This document shows, in pieces, positions 40,244-50,042 of a stretch of DNA of 64,000 nucleotides. The notes beneath the pieces are model-generated. The model was not told the origin of the DNA, searched no databases, and saw nothing but the letters and a program-made list of their open reading frames with translations. The number at the start of each line of letters is the position of its first letter. Positions within the stretch are counted from its first letter, which is position 1. A program made the translations under genes and the position numbers. The stretch covers positions 4,774,001-4,838,000 of the forward strand of contig NZ_CP150302.1 in assembly GCF_038051945.1 (NCBI RefSeq). Reading direction: 5' to 3'. The DNA is from Paenibacillus sp. FSL H3-0469 (GTDB taxonomy: Bacteria > Bacillota > Bacilli > Paenibacillales > Paenibacillaceae).

Positions 40244-43200
40244 TTATCCCACCCATTCCCGGCGCAGCGTGAACAGATCCTTCAGCGCGTCCGTGGACAG
40301 CTCGGTGATCCAGCCCTCGGAGCCGGAGATGACATCGTCGCTGAGTTGCTGCTTGCTCTCCAGCATCTCGTCAATCTTCTCCTCCAGCGTGCCGAGCGAG
40401 ATGAACTTGTGCACCTGCACATCCCGGGTCTGGCCCATGCGGTAGGCACGGTCAGTGGCCTGATTCTCCACCGCCGGATTCCACCAGCGGTCGAAATGGA
40501 ACACATGGTTGGCGGCCGTCAGGTTGAGGCCAACCCCGCCCGCTTTGAGCGAGAGGATGAATACATTCGGCTGATCGGACGGCTGCGCTCCGGCGGCTGC
40601 ATCTGCAGCCGATTCGCCCGCAGGCAGCGCGGGAGCCTGGAACCGCTCAATCATGCGGTCGCGCATACTCTTCGGCGTGCTGCCGTTCAAGTACAGCACC
40701 GGTTCCTGAAGCTCCTGTTGAAGTACGGCCTGGAGCATCTTACCCATGCCTACATATTGGGTGAAGATCAGGCAACGCTCGTTCTCCTCGCGCAGCTCGC
40801 GGACCATGGCCAGCAGCCGTTCCAGCTTGGCGGAGCGTTCGATCAGGGAGGTGGTGTCCAGAGCACTGCCGTCTTCCGGCTCAGGCAGTGCCTCCTTGGT
40901 CAGCAGCATCGGATGGTCACAGAGCTGCTTCAGGCTGGTCAAGGCGGCGAGAATGGCCCCCTTGCGTTCGATGCCCTCCAGCTTCTGCATCCGTTCAAGC
41001 AGGCTGTTCACGTTCTGGTCGTAGAGAGCGGCCTGCTCGGCTGTCAGGTTGATATAGGTCTTCATCTCATTTTTATCCGGGAGATCAAGCTGGATCGCCG
41101 GGTCCTTCTTCTTGCGGCGCAGCATGAACGGCTTGACCAGCCGCTGCAAATCGGCGGTCCGCTCGGCATTGCGCTCTTTCTCGATGGCATTTGCGAACCG
41201 GTCCTGGAACCCCTTCGGGCTGCCCAGATAACCAGGTGTAATGAAATCGTAGATCGACCACAGCTCGGACAGCCTGTTCTCAATCGGCGTTCCGGTCAGG
41301 GCGATCCGGTGCAGGGCCGGGAAGCTGCGCACGGCGGCGGACTGCTTCGTTCCGGCATTCTTGATATTCTGTGCTTCATCCAGGCATACGGTTGCCCAGG
41401 TGAACTGCTTCAGCAGCTCCTGGTCCAGTGCAGCGGTAGCGTAAGAGGTAAGCACGACATCCGCCTGCGAAGCCGCGCCGTAGAAGTATCCGGCATCCAG
41501 CCGTCTGCTTCCGTAATGCAGCATCACGTTCAGAGAAGGCGCAAAGCGCTGCAGCTCCTTCTGCCAGTTGCCCAGCACCGAGGTGGGGCAGATGATCAGC
41601 GAAGGCCAGCCGGCCGGCTCGGTCTGCCGCCGGGCTACGGGTGCGCCGGAAGCTGCGGCTTCTTCCTCCTGCTCCTTCAGATGGAGCAGGTAGGAGATCA
41701 GCTGCACCGTCTTGCCAAGCCCCATGTCATCGGCCAGGCAAGCGCCCAGCCCGAAGCGGCGGAGGAAGACCAGCCAGGCGAAGCCCTCATGCTGGTAGCT
41801 TCGCAGCTCGGCATGCAGACCGGCCGGCACCTCCGGCTTCGGCCACTGGCTGCGCTGGCCCAGCTGACCGATCAGCTTCACGAGATGCTCGTTCAGCTCG
41901 ACCTCCAGCCGGACGCGGACCGCTTCCTCCTCGGCACGCTGTGCTTCCGCTTCCTCTAAATCGCCGTCTGCACCTTCGTTCAGCAGGTGCAGCTGCAGCA
42001 CATCCTGGAAGGACAAGCCGCGCGACTTGTCCATCCCGGCCATGGCCCGCTGAATCTGCGCCAGCAGCGCAGGGTCCAGCGGAATCCACTTGCCGCGGAA
42101 CTGGACGAGGCGTTCCCCGCGCGCTACGAGGTCGGCGAACTCCGCCTCGGACAGGTCGGCGTCGCCGATGGAGATGCGCCAGTCGAAATCGACGAGCGCA
42201 TCCAGGCCGAACAGCGACTGCCCGCGGCTGCCCTCAGCCGTGCCGGAGCTGATCTTCGCGCGCAGGCGCGGCTTCCTGCGGCTGGCGGCTTCCCACCACG
42301 CCGGCAGCAGCACCTGCCAGCCGGCCTCCAGCAGGAGGCGGCTGTCGGCCGTGAGGAACCGCCACGCGACCTCGTCGCTTAGCGGCTCTGCCAGCACATC
42401 GGCGCCGCGCCCGATGTGCTCCGGAAGGCTGTCACGCAGCCGTGACAGCCACCCGCCCGCGCGCTCGTGGACATGTGCTGTCCACGCTGCGGGCCAAGTG
42501 CCATGCGGCTCGCCGTCCCCGGTGAGCCGCAGCGGCACAAGCGCGGACTCGTCGCGCTTGTCCTGGAGGAGCAGCTGGAGCCGCCAGTGCGGCAGCTCAT
42601 CGTCAGGCTCAAGCAGCTGCAGCACCGGCCGGAACGGCGCGGTGTCTGCCTTCCAGCCGATGGACATCAGCCAGCTGTCCTCGTCCATACCGGCTGCGCT
42701 TCTCCCGCCTGCGCTGAACAGCAGCGGGAATTCACTGCGCAGATCACCGGCCTGCGCCTCGGTGCTGTAGTACCGCTGGAAGACCGCCGCCGAGAAGGCG
42801 GCCTGCAGCCCTTCGGCGAACCCGCTGCGCTCCTGAAGACGATGCAGCGCGGCCGCATCGTCCCAGTCTGCCTCGGCGGCTTCTGCCAGCACTTGCTCCG
42901 TCCAGGCCCAGCGGAGCTGGCCTTCACGGTAGGCTGCGAAGCTCGGGGCATATTGCCGGGCCTCCAGCATCCCGGCCAGCAGCGGGGCCAGCCGGGTCAG
43001 CAGCTGGGCATCGCCCTGCCAGCTCCAGCCGACGTGCCGGAGCAGCCGCAGGTCCGCAAAAAACGGCAAGACCTGCTCGGCAGGCAGCACCACCAGCTCG
43101 ACCTCATCGGCCTTCGAGGTGCTAAGCTCCGTGCCGTAGAAGGATTCCTCATGCCAGGCGAACAGCATCTGCTTGAGCTGGACACCGGGCATATAATCAT

Positions 43201-43285
43201 CGCGGTCATCCACGCCATAGATCAGCGCATCGCCATACTGGGTAAGGGCGAGCTGGACGGTAATATTACGCATCTTCATATTCAT
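40244..43285 (-). CDS. ywqA: SNF2-family DNA helicase/ATPase (YwqA-like)
   Basis: 1013 aa. An N-terminal SNF2-associated region (residues 1-480) precedes the two RecA-like lobes. Walker A is DDMGLGKT near residue 520, the DEAQ box near 637, the lobe-1 motif ALTGTPIENRLSELWSIYDF follows, and lobe 2 ends with LKAGGVGLNLTAANHVFHFDRWWNPAVENQATDRAYRMGQ. SNF2 proteins translocate on double-stranded DNA to remodel protein-DNA complexes. The start codon overlaps the stop of the SWIM-domain gene (ATGA), the same pairing as ywqB-ywqA in B. subtilis, so the two are coupled. Confidence 0.94.
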   Translation of the reverse strand: MNMKMRNITVQLALTQYGDALIYGVDDRDDYMPGVQLKQMLFAWHEESFYGTELSTSKADEVELVVLPAEQVLPFFADLRLLRHVGWSWQGDAQLLTRLAPLLAGMLEARQYAPSFAAYREGQLRWAWTEQVLAEAAEADWDDAAALHRLQERSGFAEGLQAAFSAAVFQRYYSTEAQAGDLRSEFPLLFSAGGRSAAGMDEDSWLMSIGWKADTAPFRPVLQLLEPDDELPHWRLQLLLQDKRDESALVPLRLTGDGEPHGTWPAAWTAHVHERAGGWLSRLRDSLPEHIGRGADVLAEPLSDEVAWRFLTADSRLLLEAGWQVLLPAWWEAASRRKPRLRAKISSGTAEGSRGQSLFGLDALVDFDWRISIGDADLSEAEFADLVARGERLVQFRGKWIPLDPALLAQIQRAMAGMDKSRGLSFQDVLQLHLLNEGADGDLEEAEAQRAEEEAVRVRLEVELNEHLVKLIGQLGQRSQWPKPEVPAGLHAELRSYQHEGFAWLVFLRRFGLGACLADDMGLGKTVQLISYLLHLKEQEEEAAASGAPVARRQTEPAGWPSLIICPTSVLGNWQKELQRFAPSLNVMLHYGSRRLDAGYFYGAASQADVVLTSYATAALDQELLKQFTWATVCLDEAQNIKNAGTKQSAAVRSFPALHRIALTGTPIENRLSELWSIYDFITPGYLGSPKGFQDRFANAIEKERNAERTADLQRLVKPFMLRRKKKDPAIQLDLPDKNEMKTYINLTAEQAALYDQNVNSLLERMQKLEGIERKGAILAALTSLKQLCDHPMLLTKEALPEPEDGSALDTTSLIERSAKLERLLAMVRELREENERCLIFTQYVGMGKMLQAVLQQELQEPVLYLNGSTPKSMRDRMIERFQAPALPAGESAADAAAGAQPSDQPNVFILSLKAGGVGLNLTAANHVFHFDRWWNPAVENQATDRAYRMGQTRDVQVHKFISLGTLEEKIDEMLESKQQLSDDVISGSEGWITELSTDALKDLFTLRREWVG

Positions 43286-44919
43286 GGAATCAGTTTTCCT
43301 TTCCGCAGCTCCTCCTGCAGGGCGCGCAGGCGGCTGTGCCTATCCGTGAAGCCGTCCAGGAATACTTCCCAGCGTGCTTCGCGTTTCAGTTTTTTGTACA
43401 GCTTGGCGAGCCGCTTGAGCAGCTTCACGGCCGCTTTGTAGCTGTGCCGGTTCTTCTCCAGCACGAAGCGCTCCACCGCCTGATGGTAGAACGGCAGGAG
43501 CAGCTCCGGCGCATTCTTCTCGATCGGCTGCAGGTCGCTCACCCGGAAGTCGGCAGGCTGATGACCGGAGGCGATCTGCATATCCATCCATTCCTGCCAT
43601 TTGCCGTAGGCGAGCAGCTGAGCTTCATAGATCTCGCGTGAGTGCGGCAGCATCCCCGACAGCGTCTCCCACATCAGCGGCTCTTCTTCGGGCAGGTGAC
43701 GGACAGTCTCATCCCAGTAGCCCGCATAATCCAGCAGATTGTACATCCGGCTGTTCAGCAGCGGGCCGAGCGCAGCCAGCCACAGGGTCAGGCGTCTCCA
43801 CTCGCCGGCTTCGGCCAGCGGAGGCAGGAAGCTGATCAGCTCCTCCGGGTGCAGCCCGGGCCGTTCGGACGCGGCGTTCAGCTTCTCAATAGCGGCCGCA
43901 TCCTCATGCAGCAGCGCATGCATCCGGCTCTCAGCCAGCAGCAGGGCATGGCGGGGAGCAGCGGCACTCAGGTTTTCTCCGGCCTTGTGCAGCTCCGCCA
44001 GCTCCTTGGTATACAGCTCCGGTCCGCTTAGATTCGGGGTAATCCAGTTGATCCACAGCAGGCTGTAACATGCTGAGAAATAAGGCTGTTCTCTGGCGCG
44101 GTCGCGCGTTTCGTTCAGCATCTCGGTCCGCAGATAGGCAATCGTATCGTAGACTCTCGGCCACTCCTCAGGGGCCTCCGCCAGCGGCAGACCTTGCTCC
44201 ATCAGCTTTATGATATGTTTTTGCAGCTCGGAAATGGCAATAGAGGTATAGTAGCCCACGGAATAACCAAGGGACATGGGGTTCGCCGCGGGGGAATGCC
44301 CGCCGGGTCTGAGGATGCTCTCCAGCACACAGAGATGAGCATGGAGCTTGAACAGCTGGGCAGCAGCGGGAGGCAGCTTAGGCTGGCCCCCGGTGATGGC
44401 GGCAAGCGCCCGGTCCGCATACTGCGGGTTACGCACCGTATGAGCAAGCGGCTCCACCAGCAGCGCCATGTATTCCCGCCACTGCTGCACCGTAGCCTCA
44501 GGAATCAGGGCGGCCAGCTTCTTCAATTGTTCCCCGCGCCGTCCCGGAACAGCGGACGCCGCAGCGGAATGAATCTTGGGCTGGTTGACCAGCGCCTTGG
44601 CGTTCGCGATGGAATGCACAGGCTGCGCCTGCTCCTCAGCGTATCGCATCAGCACCGCCGCCATATGCTTGCACATCCCGGATACCGGGCAATCACAATG
44701 ACTCTCCTGCAGATCGTCCAGGTCAATGGAGACCGCATAATCCTCCCGGCCTTCGACCAGCGCCATAATTCTGTGCGGCGTGATCATTCTATAGACTTGC
44801 ACGCGCTGCTGCTTATAATATTGAAATCCCCGTTTCAGGGTCAGATCATCGAAAGAATGGGCAACCTCCGAGATGAGCTTATCCCACCCGGCAGCATCCA
44901 TCATATAATTTGACTGCAT
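43282..44919 (-). CDS. ywqB: SWIM zinc-finger protein (YwqB-like)
   Basis: 545 aa. The SWIM motif CxCxnCxH is at residues about 64-74 (SHCDCPVSGMCKHMAA) after a short N-terminal segment; SWIM fingers bind DNA or proteins. The rest is helical and Leu/Ala-rich, with no other domain recognised. The start at 44919 follows AGGAGAA by eight bases; a longer upstream frame of 25 residues has no ribosome site. Coupled to the SNF2 gene, so the two proteins probably act together on DNA. Confidence 0.9.
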   Translation of the reverse strand: MQSNYMMDAAGWDKLISEVAHSFDDLTLKRGFQYYKQQRVQVYRMITPHRIMALVEGREDYAVSIDLDDLQESHCDCPVSGMCKHMAAVLMRYAEEQAQPVHSIANAKALVNQPKIHSAAASAVPGRRGEQLKKLAALIPEATVQQWREYMALLVEPLAHTVRNPQYADRALAAITGGQPKLPPAAAQLFKLHAHLCVLESILRPGGHSPAANPMSLGYSVGYYTSIAISELQKHIIKLMEQGLPLAEAPEEWPRVYDTIAYLRTEMLNETRDRAREQPYFSACYSLLWINWITPNLSGPELYTKELAELHKAGENLSAAAPRHALLLAESRMHALLHEDAAAIEKLNAASERPGLHPEELISFLPPLAEAGEWRRLTLWLAALGPLLNSRMYNLLDYAGYWDETVRHLPEEEPLMWETLSGMLPHSREIYEAQLLAYGKWQEWMDMQIASGHQPADFRVSDLQPIEKNAPELLLPFYHQAVERFVLEKNRHSYKAAVKLLKRLAKLYKKLKREARWEVFLDGFTDRHSRLRALQEELRKGKLIP

Positions 44920-45104
44920 CGCTATCGTTCTCCTGTAGCAGATTGGGTGAATCCGTCGTTCCATTATATCATTATTGTATAGCGTATCCCGCAAAAGTCT
45001 GAAATCCTGGCAGGTATGATATGCCCCATATTGAAATATTAGGAGAACATGCTAATCTGAAATCTAAACCTATGAGCAACCGCTGGAAGGATGAAACTTA
45101 AGCA

Positions 45105-47423
45105 ATGCTGCGATTTAAATTGAAATACCTGCTGCAGAGCAGACAGAACCGTCTAATCCTGATGCTGACAGCCGGGGTATCTCTGCTGATTACTGTGATT
45201 GGTCTATTCTCCTATAGAGAGTACCGCAATGCACTGGACACCGAGCTGAATACACCGAATATTGAACTGCTGCAGATTAATGTAGATGTTACGAACCGGG
45301 CCTTCCGGGAATCCGACAACAAGGCGGTGGATCTGTCCTTCCATCCTGCTGTGCTGAGCTATATCGATGCGGCTAAGGCGGATAACCGCGGCAGAGCCGC
45401 AGCGGCGCAGGAATACCTCAAGGCGCTGGCGACAGAGCCGGATGTACACGCAATCAGTGTGGTCAAGTTCAAGGACCGGTCTGTGCTCTCCAGCCGCTAC
45501 GGCTATGTTCCGTCCTGGGGGGAGGCGCCTGAGCATGAATGGGAGTCCTGGATCGGGGGAATGAAGGAGAAGCCGCTTTTGATCAAAAGAAGACTCAACA
45601 CCGGAACCGGTTCCCGCCCCGGTGATACTGAGCTGTTATCACTCGCCCGGCCGGTCGTGGTGAACGGGGAAGTGGCCGGTGCCGTACTGATTGATCTGGA
45701 TTACGATACACTGTTCTCCAAAATGTACACCCATCTCTCCAGCTACCAGCTCGTATATAACCTGGAGGGAGAGCTTATCTACCCCAAGCTGAATCTTCCG
45801 TTCCCGCTGGCGGAGCTGGGGAAGGTGCTGGAGGACATCGATGTCAGTCCCTTTGCCCATGTCACCATCGGAGGCCAGGCCTATATGGCGAATCAGACCT
45901 TCTCCAATGTGACCGGCTGGCGCCTGCTTTCGCTCGTACCCATGGAGCAGCTGCTCAAAAATGTGAAGATTGCCCGCAATATGATGCTGATGCTGTCACT
46001 AATCTCCATCGCCGTAGGTCTCGCTGCCATGTATTATTACAATTTTGCCGCCTTCCGGCCGCTCAAACGGATTAACAAGCTGCTGCTTCCTGAGCAGAAG
46101 GCATCCGGGCAGGGCGGGCTGTACGATCTGGAGCCGGTCATCGGCAAGCTGGTCGGTGACTTCCGCAGTAAATCGCTGGTGGCGGACTGGAGTCTCCCGG
46201 AGCTGCGCTCCAAATTCCTGCAGGACCTGATCACACGGAGTATCGGCACCCAGGAGACACATACGCGGTTTGAGCACTATTTTAACGGCTGGAAGGAAGG
46301 TCCGTTCGAGCTGCTGGTCTTATCCATAGACCGGCATACCCAGTGGTCTGCGGGCTTTAAGGAAGAGGATCAAATGCTGCTCAAATACGCGATGATTAAC
46401 ATGGCCTATGAAATCTGCGAAGCCTCCTGGCGGACCGTGGTCGCTGCACCGCAGCAGGACAGTCTCGTCATCCTGTTACAGGCGGCAGGCGGGGAAGAGC
46501 AGGAGCTGTACGCAGTTGCCCGGAAGCTGGCGTCTGCCATGCCCGAAGTGCTGAAGATTCCGGTGTCCGTTGGCATCGGTGAACAAGCGGGCTCCATTAC
46601 CCGTATCGCCCAGTCCTACTCAGAGGCGCAGACTGCGCTCTCCTACCGGTTATATGAAGGGTATTCCCATGTACGGGTCTATTCCCGTGCAGAGAATAAA
46701 TATGAAGAGAGCATCGGGGCTGCGGATGAGGTCTGGAAGCAGGAAATGCTGAACGCCCTTAGAGCATCCGATGCTGCCGCTGCACAGGATTGGGTCCGCA
46801 GAGGTATCGCCGAGACCCGCAAGCGGGGAATTCAGCCGCTTAAAGTATTCCGCTCGCTAAGTGACCTGCTGGAGGAGATTCTGCATATAGCTGCTGCCGG
46901 GGGATACCCGGTACCTGCGGAGCTGGCAGACTACACCTGGCATCAGGTGACGACAATGGAGCTTAATGAGATTGAGCAGATGCTGTGCAGCATAGCGGTT
47001 CAGCTATCGGAAGCCTTTGGGGCGCACCGGCAATCGAAGGAGTTCCTGCTGGTTCAGGATCTTATAGAGTATATGAAGGACAATCTGCAATTCAATATCG
47101 GGCTGTCTGATATCGCCTCCCATGTGAACATGGGAGTATCCTCGGTGAGCACCATCTTCAAGGAAGAGACCGGAACTACGGTATATGACTATCTGACCAA
47201 TCTACGAATCGATAGAGCCTGTGAGCTGCTGCAGGACAGCAGTCTGAGAATTGCCGAAATTGCCCAGCGGGTGGGTTATCAGAATGAGAACAGCTTCATC
47301 CGGGTCTTCCGCAAGATTAAATCGACCACACCCGGCAAGTTCAGGGAGAGCAGCAAATCTTCCAAGGAGTATGCAGATCGGCCAAAACCGCACCATTCCG
47401 GCGTTTCTGAGGATTCGGAATAG
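45105..47423 (+). CDS. Membrane-bound AraC-family transcriptional regulator
   Basis: 772 aa. TM1 about residues 17-36, an extracellular Cache-like sensor (about 37-285), TM2 about 287-310, a cytoplasmic linker, and a C-terminal AraC double helix-turn-helix (about 650-752: LSDIASHVNMGVSSVSTIFKEETGTTVYDYLTNLRIDRACELL...IAEIAQRVGYQNENSFIRVFRKIKSTTPGKF). The architecture is a one-component version of the YesM/YesN systems, with sensor and DNA-binding domain in one membrane protein. It is codirectional with and 187 bp before the TctC-like protein and kdgT, so it probably regulates them. No good ribosome site was found close to the start. Confidence 0.9.
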   Translation: MLRFKLKYLLQSRQNRLILMLTAGVSLLITVIGLFSYREYRNALDTELNTPNIELLQINVDVTNRAFRESDNKAVDLSFHPAVLSYIDAAKADNRGRAAAAQEYLKALATEPDVHAISVVKFKDRSVLSSRYGYVPSWGEAPEHEWESWIGGMKEKPLLIKRRLNTGTGSRPGDTELLSLARPVVVNGEVAGAVLIDLDYDTLFSKMYTHLSSYQLVYNLEGELIYPKLNLPFPLAELGKVLEDIDVSPFAHVTIGGQAYMANQTFSNVTGWRLLSLVPMEQLLKNVKIARNMMLMLSLISIAVGLAAMYYYNFAAFRPLKRINKLLLPEQKASGQGGLYDLEPVIGKLVGDFRSKSLVADWSLPELRSKFLQDLITRSIGTQETHTRFEHYFNGWKEGPFELLVLSIDRHTQWSAGFKEEDQMLLKYAMINMAYEICEASWRTVVAAPQQDSLVILLQAAGGEEQELYAVARKLASAMPEVLKIPVSVGIGEQAGSITRIAQSYSEAQTALSYRLYEGYSHVRVYSRAENKYEESIGAADEVWKQEMLNALRASDAAAAQDWVRRGIAETRKRGIQPLKVFRSLSDLLEEILHIAAAGGYPVPAELADYTWHQVTTMELNEIEQMLCSIAVQLSEAFGAHRQSKEFLLVQDLIEYMKDNLQFNIGLSDIASHVNMGVSSVSTIFKEETGTTVYDYLTNLRIDRACELLQDSSLRIAEIAQRVGYQNENSFIRVFRKIKSTTPGKFRESSKSSKEYADRPKPHHSGVSEDSE

Positions 47424-47610
47424 GATTATACGATTGAAGAAACACCCCCGATTACGATAAAGTTCTATTTGAGAAAACTTTCACATCCTCCAAGGCAGGG
47501 TGCGGATACTCAAAGTAAACGGGGGTGAGGGGATGGGCGCAAGGCCAGGCATAGGCATTAAGCATCTGCGGGCTGCCCGATTACTTCTATATTAGAGAAG
47601 AGGGATGGAT

Positions 47611-48621
47611 TTGAAACGATCAACTCAAATAGGGCTATGGACAGCAGCTGCAGCAGCTTTGGTCCTGTTGATTCTTAGAATCGGTAATCCTGCAGATGGC
47701 GGCTCGGGCCAGGAGACTGCCGGCACCGGTTATCCCGGACGGCCCATCACACTGCTTGTGCCATATGCCGCAGGAGGAGGAACGGACGCCACCGCGCGAG
47801 CGCTCGCCACCGCGGCAGAGAAGGTGCTGGGCCAGCCGGTAATTGTGGTTAACCGCACCGGCGGCGGGGGCTCCGTAGGACTGATGGAAGGCGCGAATGC
47901 GAAGGGAGACGGCTATACCGTTACTTTTTTGCCGGCCGAGCTGACGATTCTTCCGCATCTGGGGTTATTGCCGATTACCTATGAGAGATTCAAACCGATC
48001 GCTCAAACGAATTTTGATCCTTCCGCCATCACCGTAAGACAGGACGCGCCATGGCAGGACGTTAATGAATTTCTCGACTTTGCGAAAGCGCATCCAGAGG
48101 AACTGAAAATGGGAAACGCAGGCACGGGGAGCATTTGGCACTTGGCCGCCGTAACCCTGGAACGGGAGACCGGTGTGAAGTTCGCGCATATTCCCTTTGA
48201 AGGTGCAGGGCCGGCCGTCTCCGCCTTAATGGACGGATTCGTGGATGCGGTACCGGTCAGTCCCGCCGAGGTGAAGAAGTATGTGGATGAAGGCAAGCTG
48301 CGGATGCTGGCAGTCAATGCCGATAAGCGCTCAGAGGCGCTGCCGGATGTGCCAACCCTGGAAGAGCAGACCGGCATACACGTGAACTTCACGGGAACAT
48401 GGAGAGGACTGGCTGTGCCGAAGGATACGCCGGATGCGATTGCGGAGGTATTAGCCGGGGCATTTATCAAAGGGACTGAAGACAGGGAATTCCGCGAATA
48501 TATGAACTCGAACGGGCTGGGGCTGCTGGTGAAGGACGGCAAAGCCTTTGCGAAGCAGCTCAAGGAGAGCGATGATCTGTTCGCCGCCATGATTCCCGAG
48601 CTTGGACTAAGCCGCAAGTAG
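47611..48621 (+). CDS. Tripartite tricarboxylate transporter-type substrate-binding protein (TctC/Bug family)
   Basis: 336 aa from TTG at 47611, which has AGAGGG six bases upstream; the ATG two codons earlier abuts the ribosome site. One hydrophobic N-terminal segment (residues 4-22) acts as an anchor or uncleaved signal. Bug-family marks are PGRPITLLVPYAAGGGTDATARALA, VVNRTGGGGSVG, and HIPFEGAGPAVSALMDGFVDAVPVSPAEV. Such proteins normally deliver carboxylates to TctA/TctB membrane subunits, but none are encoded here; a 2-keto-3-deoxygluconate permease gene follows 42 bp later. Confidence 0.93.
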   Translation: MKRSTQIGLWTAAAAALVLLILRIGNPADGGSGQETAGTGYPGRPITLLVPYAAGGGTDATARALATAAEKVLGQPVIVVNRTGGGGSVGLMEGANAKGDGYTVTFLPAELTILPHLGLLPITYERFKPIAQTNFDPSAITVRQDAPWQDVNEFLDFAKAHPEELKMGNAGTGSIWHLAAVTLERETGVKFAHIPFEGAGPAVSALMDGFVDAVPVSPAEVKKYVDEGKLRMLAVNADKRSEALPDVPTLEEQTGIHVNFTGTWRGLAVPKDTPDAIAEVLAGAFIKGTEDREFREYMNSNGLGLLVKDGKAFAKQLKESDDLFAAMIPELGLSRK

Positions 48622-48663
48622 ATAATACACACTCATCATGAGTAAGAAGGGTATGGTAATCAT

Positions 48664-49668
48664 ATGAAAATCAAAAAGACACTGGATCGGATCCCCGGCG
48701 GAATGATGCTAATTCCCCTATTTCTGGGAGCGATCATTCACACTGCTTTTCCGGATGCGGGCGAATATTTCGGAGGGTTCACCAAAGGTCTGATGACGGG
48801 CACCGTGCCGATTCTGGCCGTGTGGTTCTTCTGTATGGGAGCCGCAATTGATGTCAGAGCTACCGGAACCGTACTGCGCAAATCGGGTACGCTGGTATTG
48901 ACCAAGATTGCCGTAGCCTGGGTTGTTGCCATGATCGCCATCCAGTTCCTGCCCGAGGGCGGGGTGCAGACGGGCTTCTTCGCCGGACTGTCGGTCCTCG
49001 CTATCATCTCCGCTATGGATATGACCAACGGCGGCTTGTACGCCTCTATTATGCAGCAGTATGGGACCAAGGAAGAATCCGGTGCCTTCGTGCTGATGTC
49101 ACTCGAATCCGGGCCGCTCGTAACCATGCTTATTCTGGGCAGCACCGGTGTGGCCGTGTTTGAACCGCATCTCTTCATCGGCGCTGTCCTGCCGTTCCTC
49201 GTCGGGTTCATTCTGGGTAACCTGGATCATGATCTGCGCGCTTACTTCGGCAAAGCTACCCAGACGCTCATTCCCTTCTTCGGCTTCGCCCTGGGCAGCT
49301 CGATCGACCTTGGCGTGATTGTGGACACCGGCCTGCTCGGCATTCTGCTTGGCGTTGTCGTTATCATTATTACCGGTATCCCGCTGATTCTGGCCGACAA
49401 GTTCATTGGCCGCGGTAACGGAACTGCCGGACTCGCTGCCTCCAGTACCGCCGGTGCTGCTGTCGCCAACCCTATGCTGGTAGCGAACATGAAGCCCGAA
49501 TTCCTGCCGGCCGCCCAGTCTGCTACAGCGCTGGTAGCCGCATCTGTAATCGTTACGTCCATTCTCGTCCCGATCATCACCGCTTACTATTCCGACTACA
49601 TGAAGAAAAAGAACCCTCCGGCAGCAGAGGGACCTATAGGTGCTAAAACTCAGAAGGCAGCAGGTTAA
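48664..49668 (+). CDS. kdgT: 2-keto-3-deoxygluconate permease
   Basis: 334 aa, about ten membrane segments, family KdgT. Characteristic blocks are the N-terminal RIPGGMMLIPLFLGAIIHTAFP, MGAAIDVRATGTVLRKSGTLVLTKI, SAMDMTNGGLYASIMQQYGTKEESGAFVLMSLESGP, and AGLAASSTAGAAVANP. It takes up 2-keto-3-deoxygluconate, an intermediate of pectin and uronate breakdown, by proton symport. Together with the preceding TctC-like protein and AraC regulator it forms a probable uronate-uptake unit and complements the GH105 cluster elsewhere in the window. Confidence 0.96.
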   Translation: MKIKKTLDRIPGGMMLIPLFLGAIIHTAFPDAGEYFGGFTKGLMTGTVPILAVWFFCMGAAIDVRATGTVLRKSGTLVLTKIAVAWVVAMIAIQFLPEGGVQTGFFAGLSVLAIISAMDMTNGGLYASIMQQYGTKEESGAFVLMSLESGPLVTMLILGSTGVAVFEPHLFIGAVLPFLVGFILGNLDHDLRAYFGKATQTLIPFFGFALGSSIDLGVIVDTGLLGILLGVVVIIITGIPLILADKFIGRGNGTAGLAASSTAGAAVANPMLVANMKPEFLPAAQSATALVAASVIVTSILVPIITAYYSDYMKKKNPPAAEGPIGAKTQKAAG

Positions 49669-49728
49669 ACAGCGGATAACAACGTGATCTCAACATATTA
49701 GAGTGAATTAATTCTATGTCAATTAGAA

Positions 49729-49767
49729 CCCCCGGACAGCGTTAGGGCTGCTCCGGGGGCTTTTTTT
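49729..49767 (+). terminator. Intrinsic terminator of the kdgT unit
   Basis: Stem CCCCCGGA/TCCGGGGG with inner CAGC/GCTG pairs, then CTTTTTTT, about 60 bp after the kdgT stop. The remaining gap to 50043 holds a short minus-strand open frame judged doubtful. Confidence 0.92.
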
Positions 49768-50042
49768 GAATCATCTGAATGAAGAGTAGAACGAGAAATC
49801 CTGCAAGAAGTGCAGCAATACTGCCCCAAAGAAGCGCCAGATGCTGAAATCGTGCATAAAATGCAACAATGTGATCCATACATGCGGTCCGTGAGAGGAA
49901 ACGCTCAGAATTGGCAAGTGATAAGCGGAGCACCACCATGAAAGGAACCGGAGCGAATAATTACATAATTTTGATTTTATAGAAACAAATATACTTGAGC
50001 GGCGTCTAAGATAGAAATCTGTCATCCAAGGAGAGATCAAAA

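Noticed and set aside
47443..47527. CACCCCCG/CGGGGGTG distant inverted repeat between the AraC-type gene and the TctC-like gene
   Set aside because: Arms are about 70 bp apart and simple in composition; no T-run or convincing operator context.
49742..49939. Minus-strand 65-aa frame with one hydrophobic segment
   Set aside because: No ribosome site at either possible start, and its C-terminus is encoded by the kdgT terminator stem. It could be real but is not supported.
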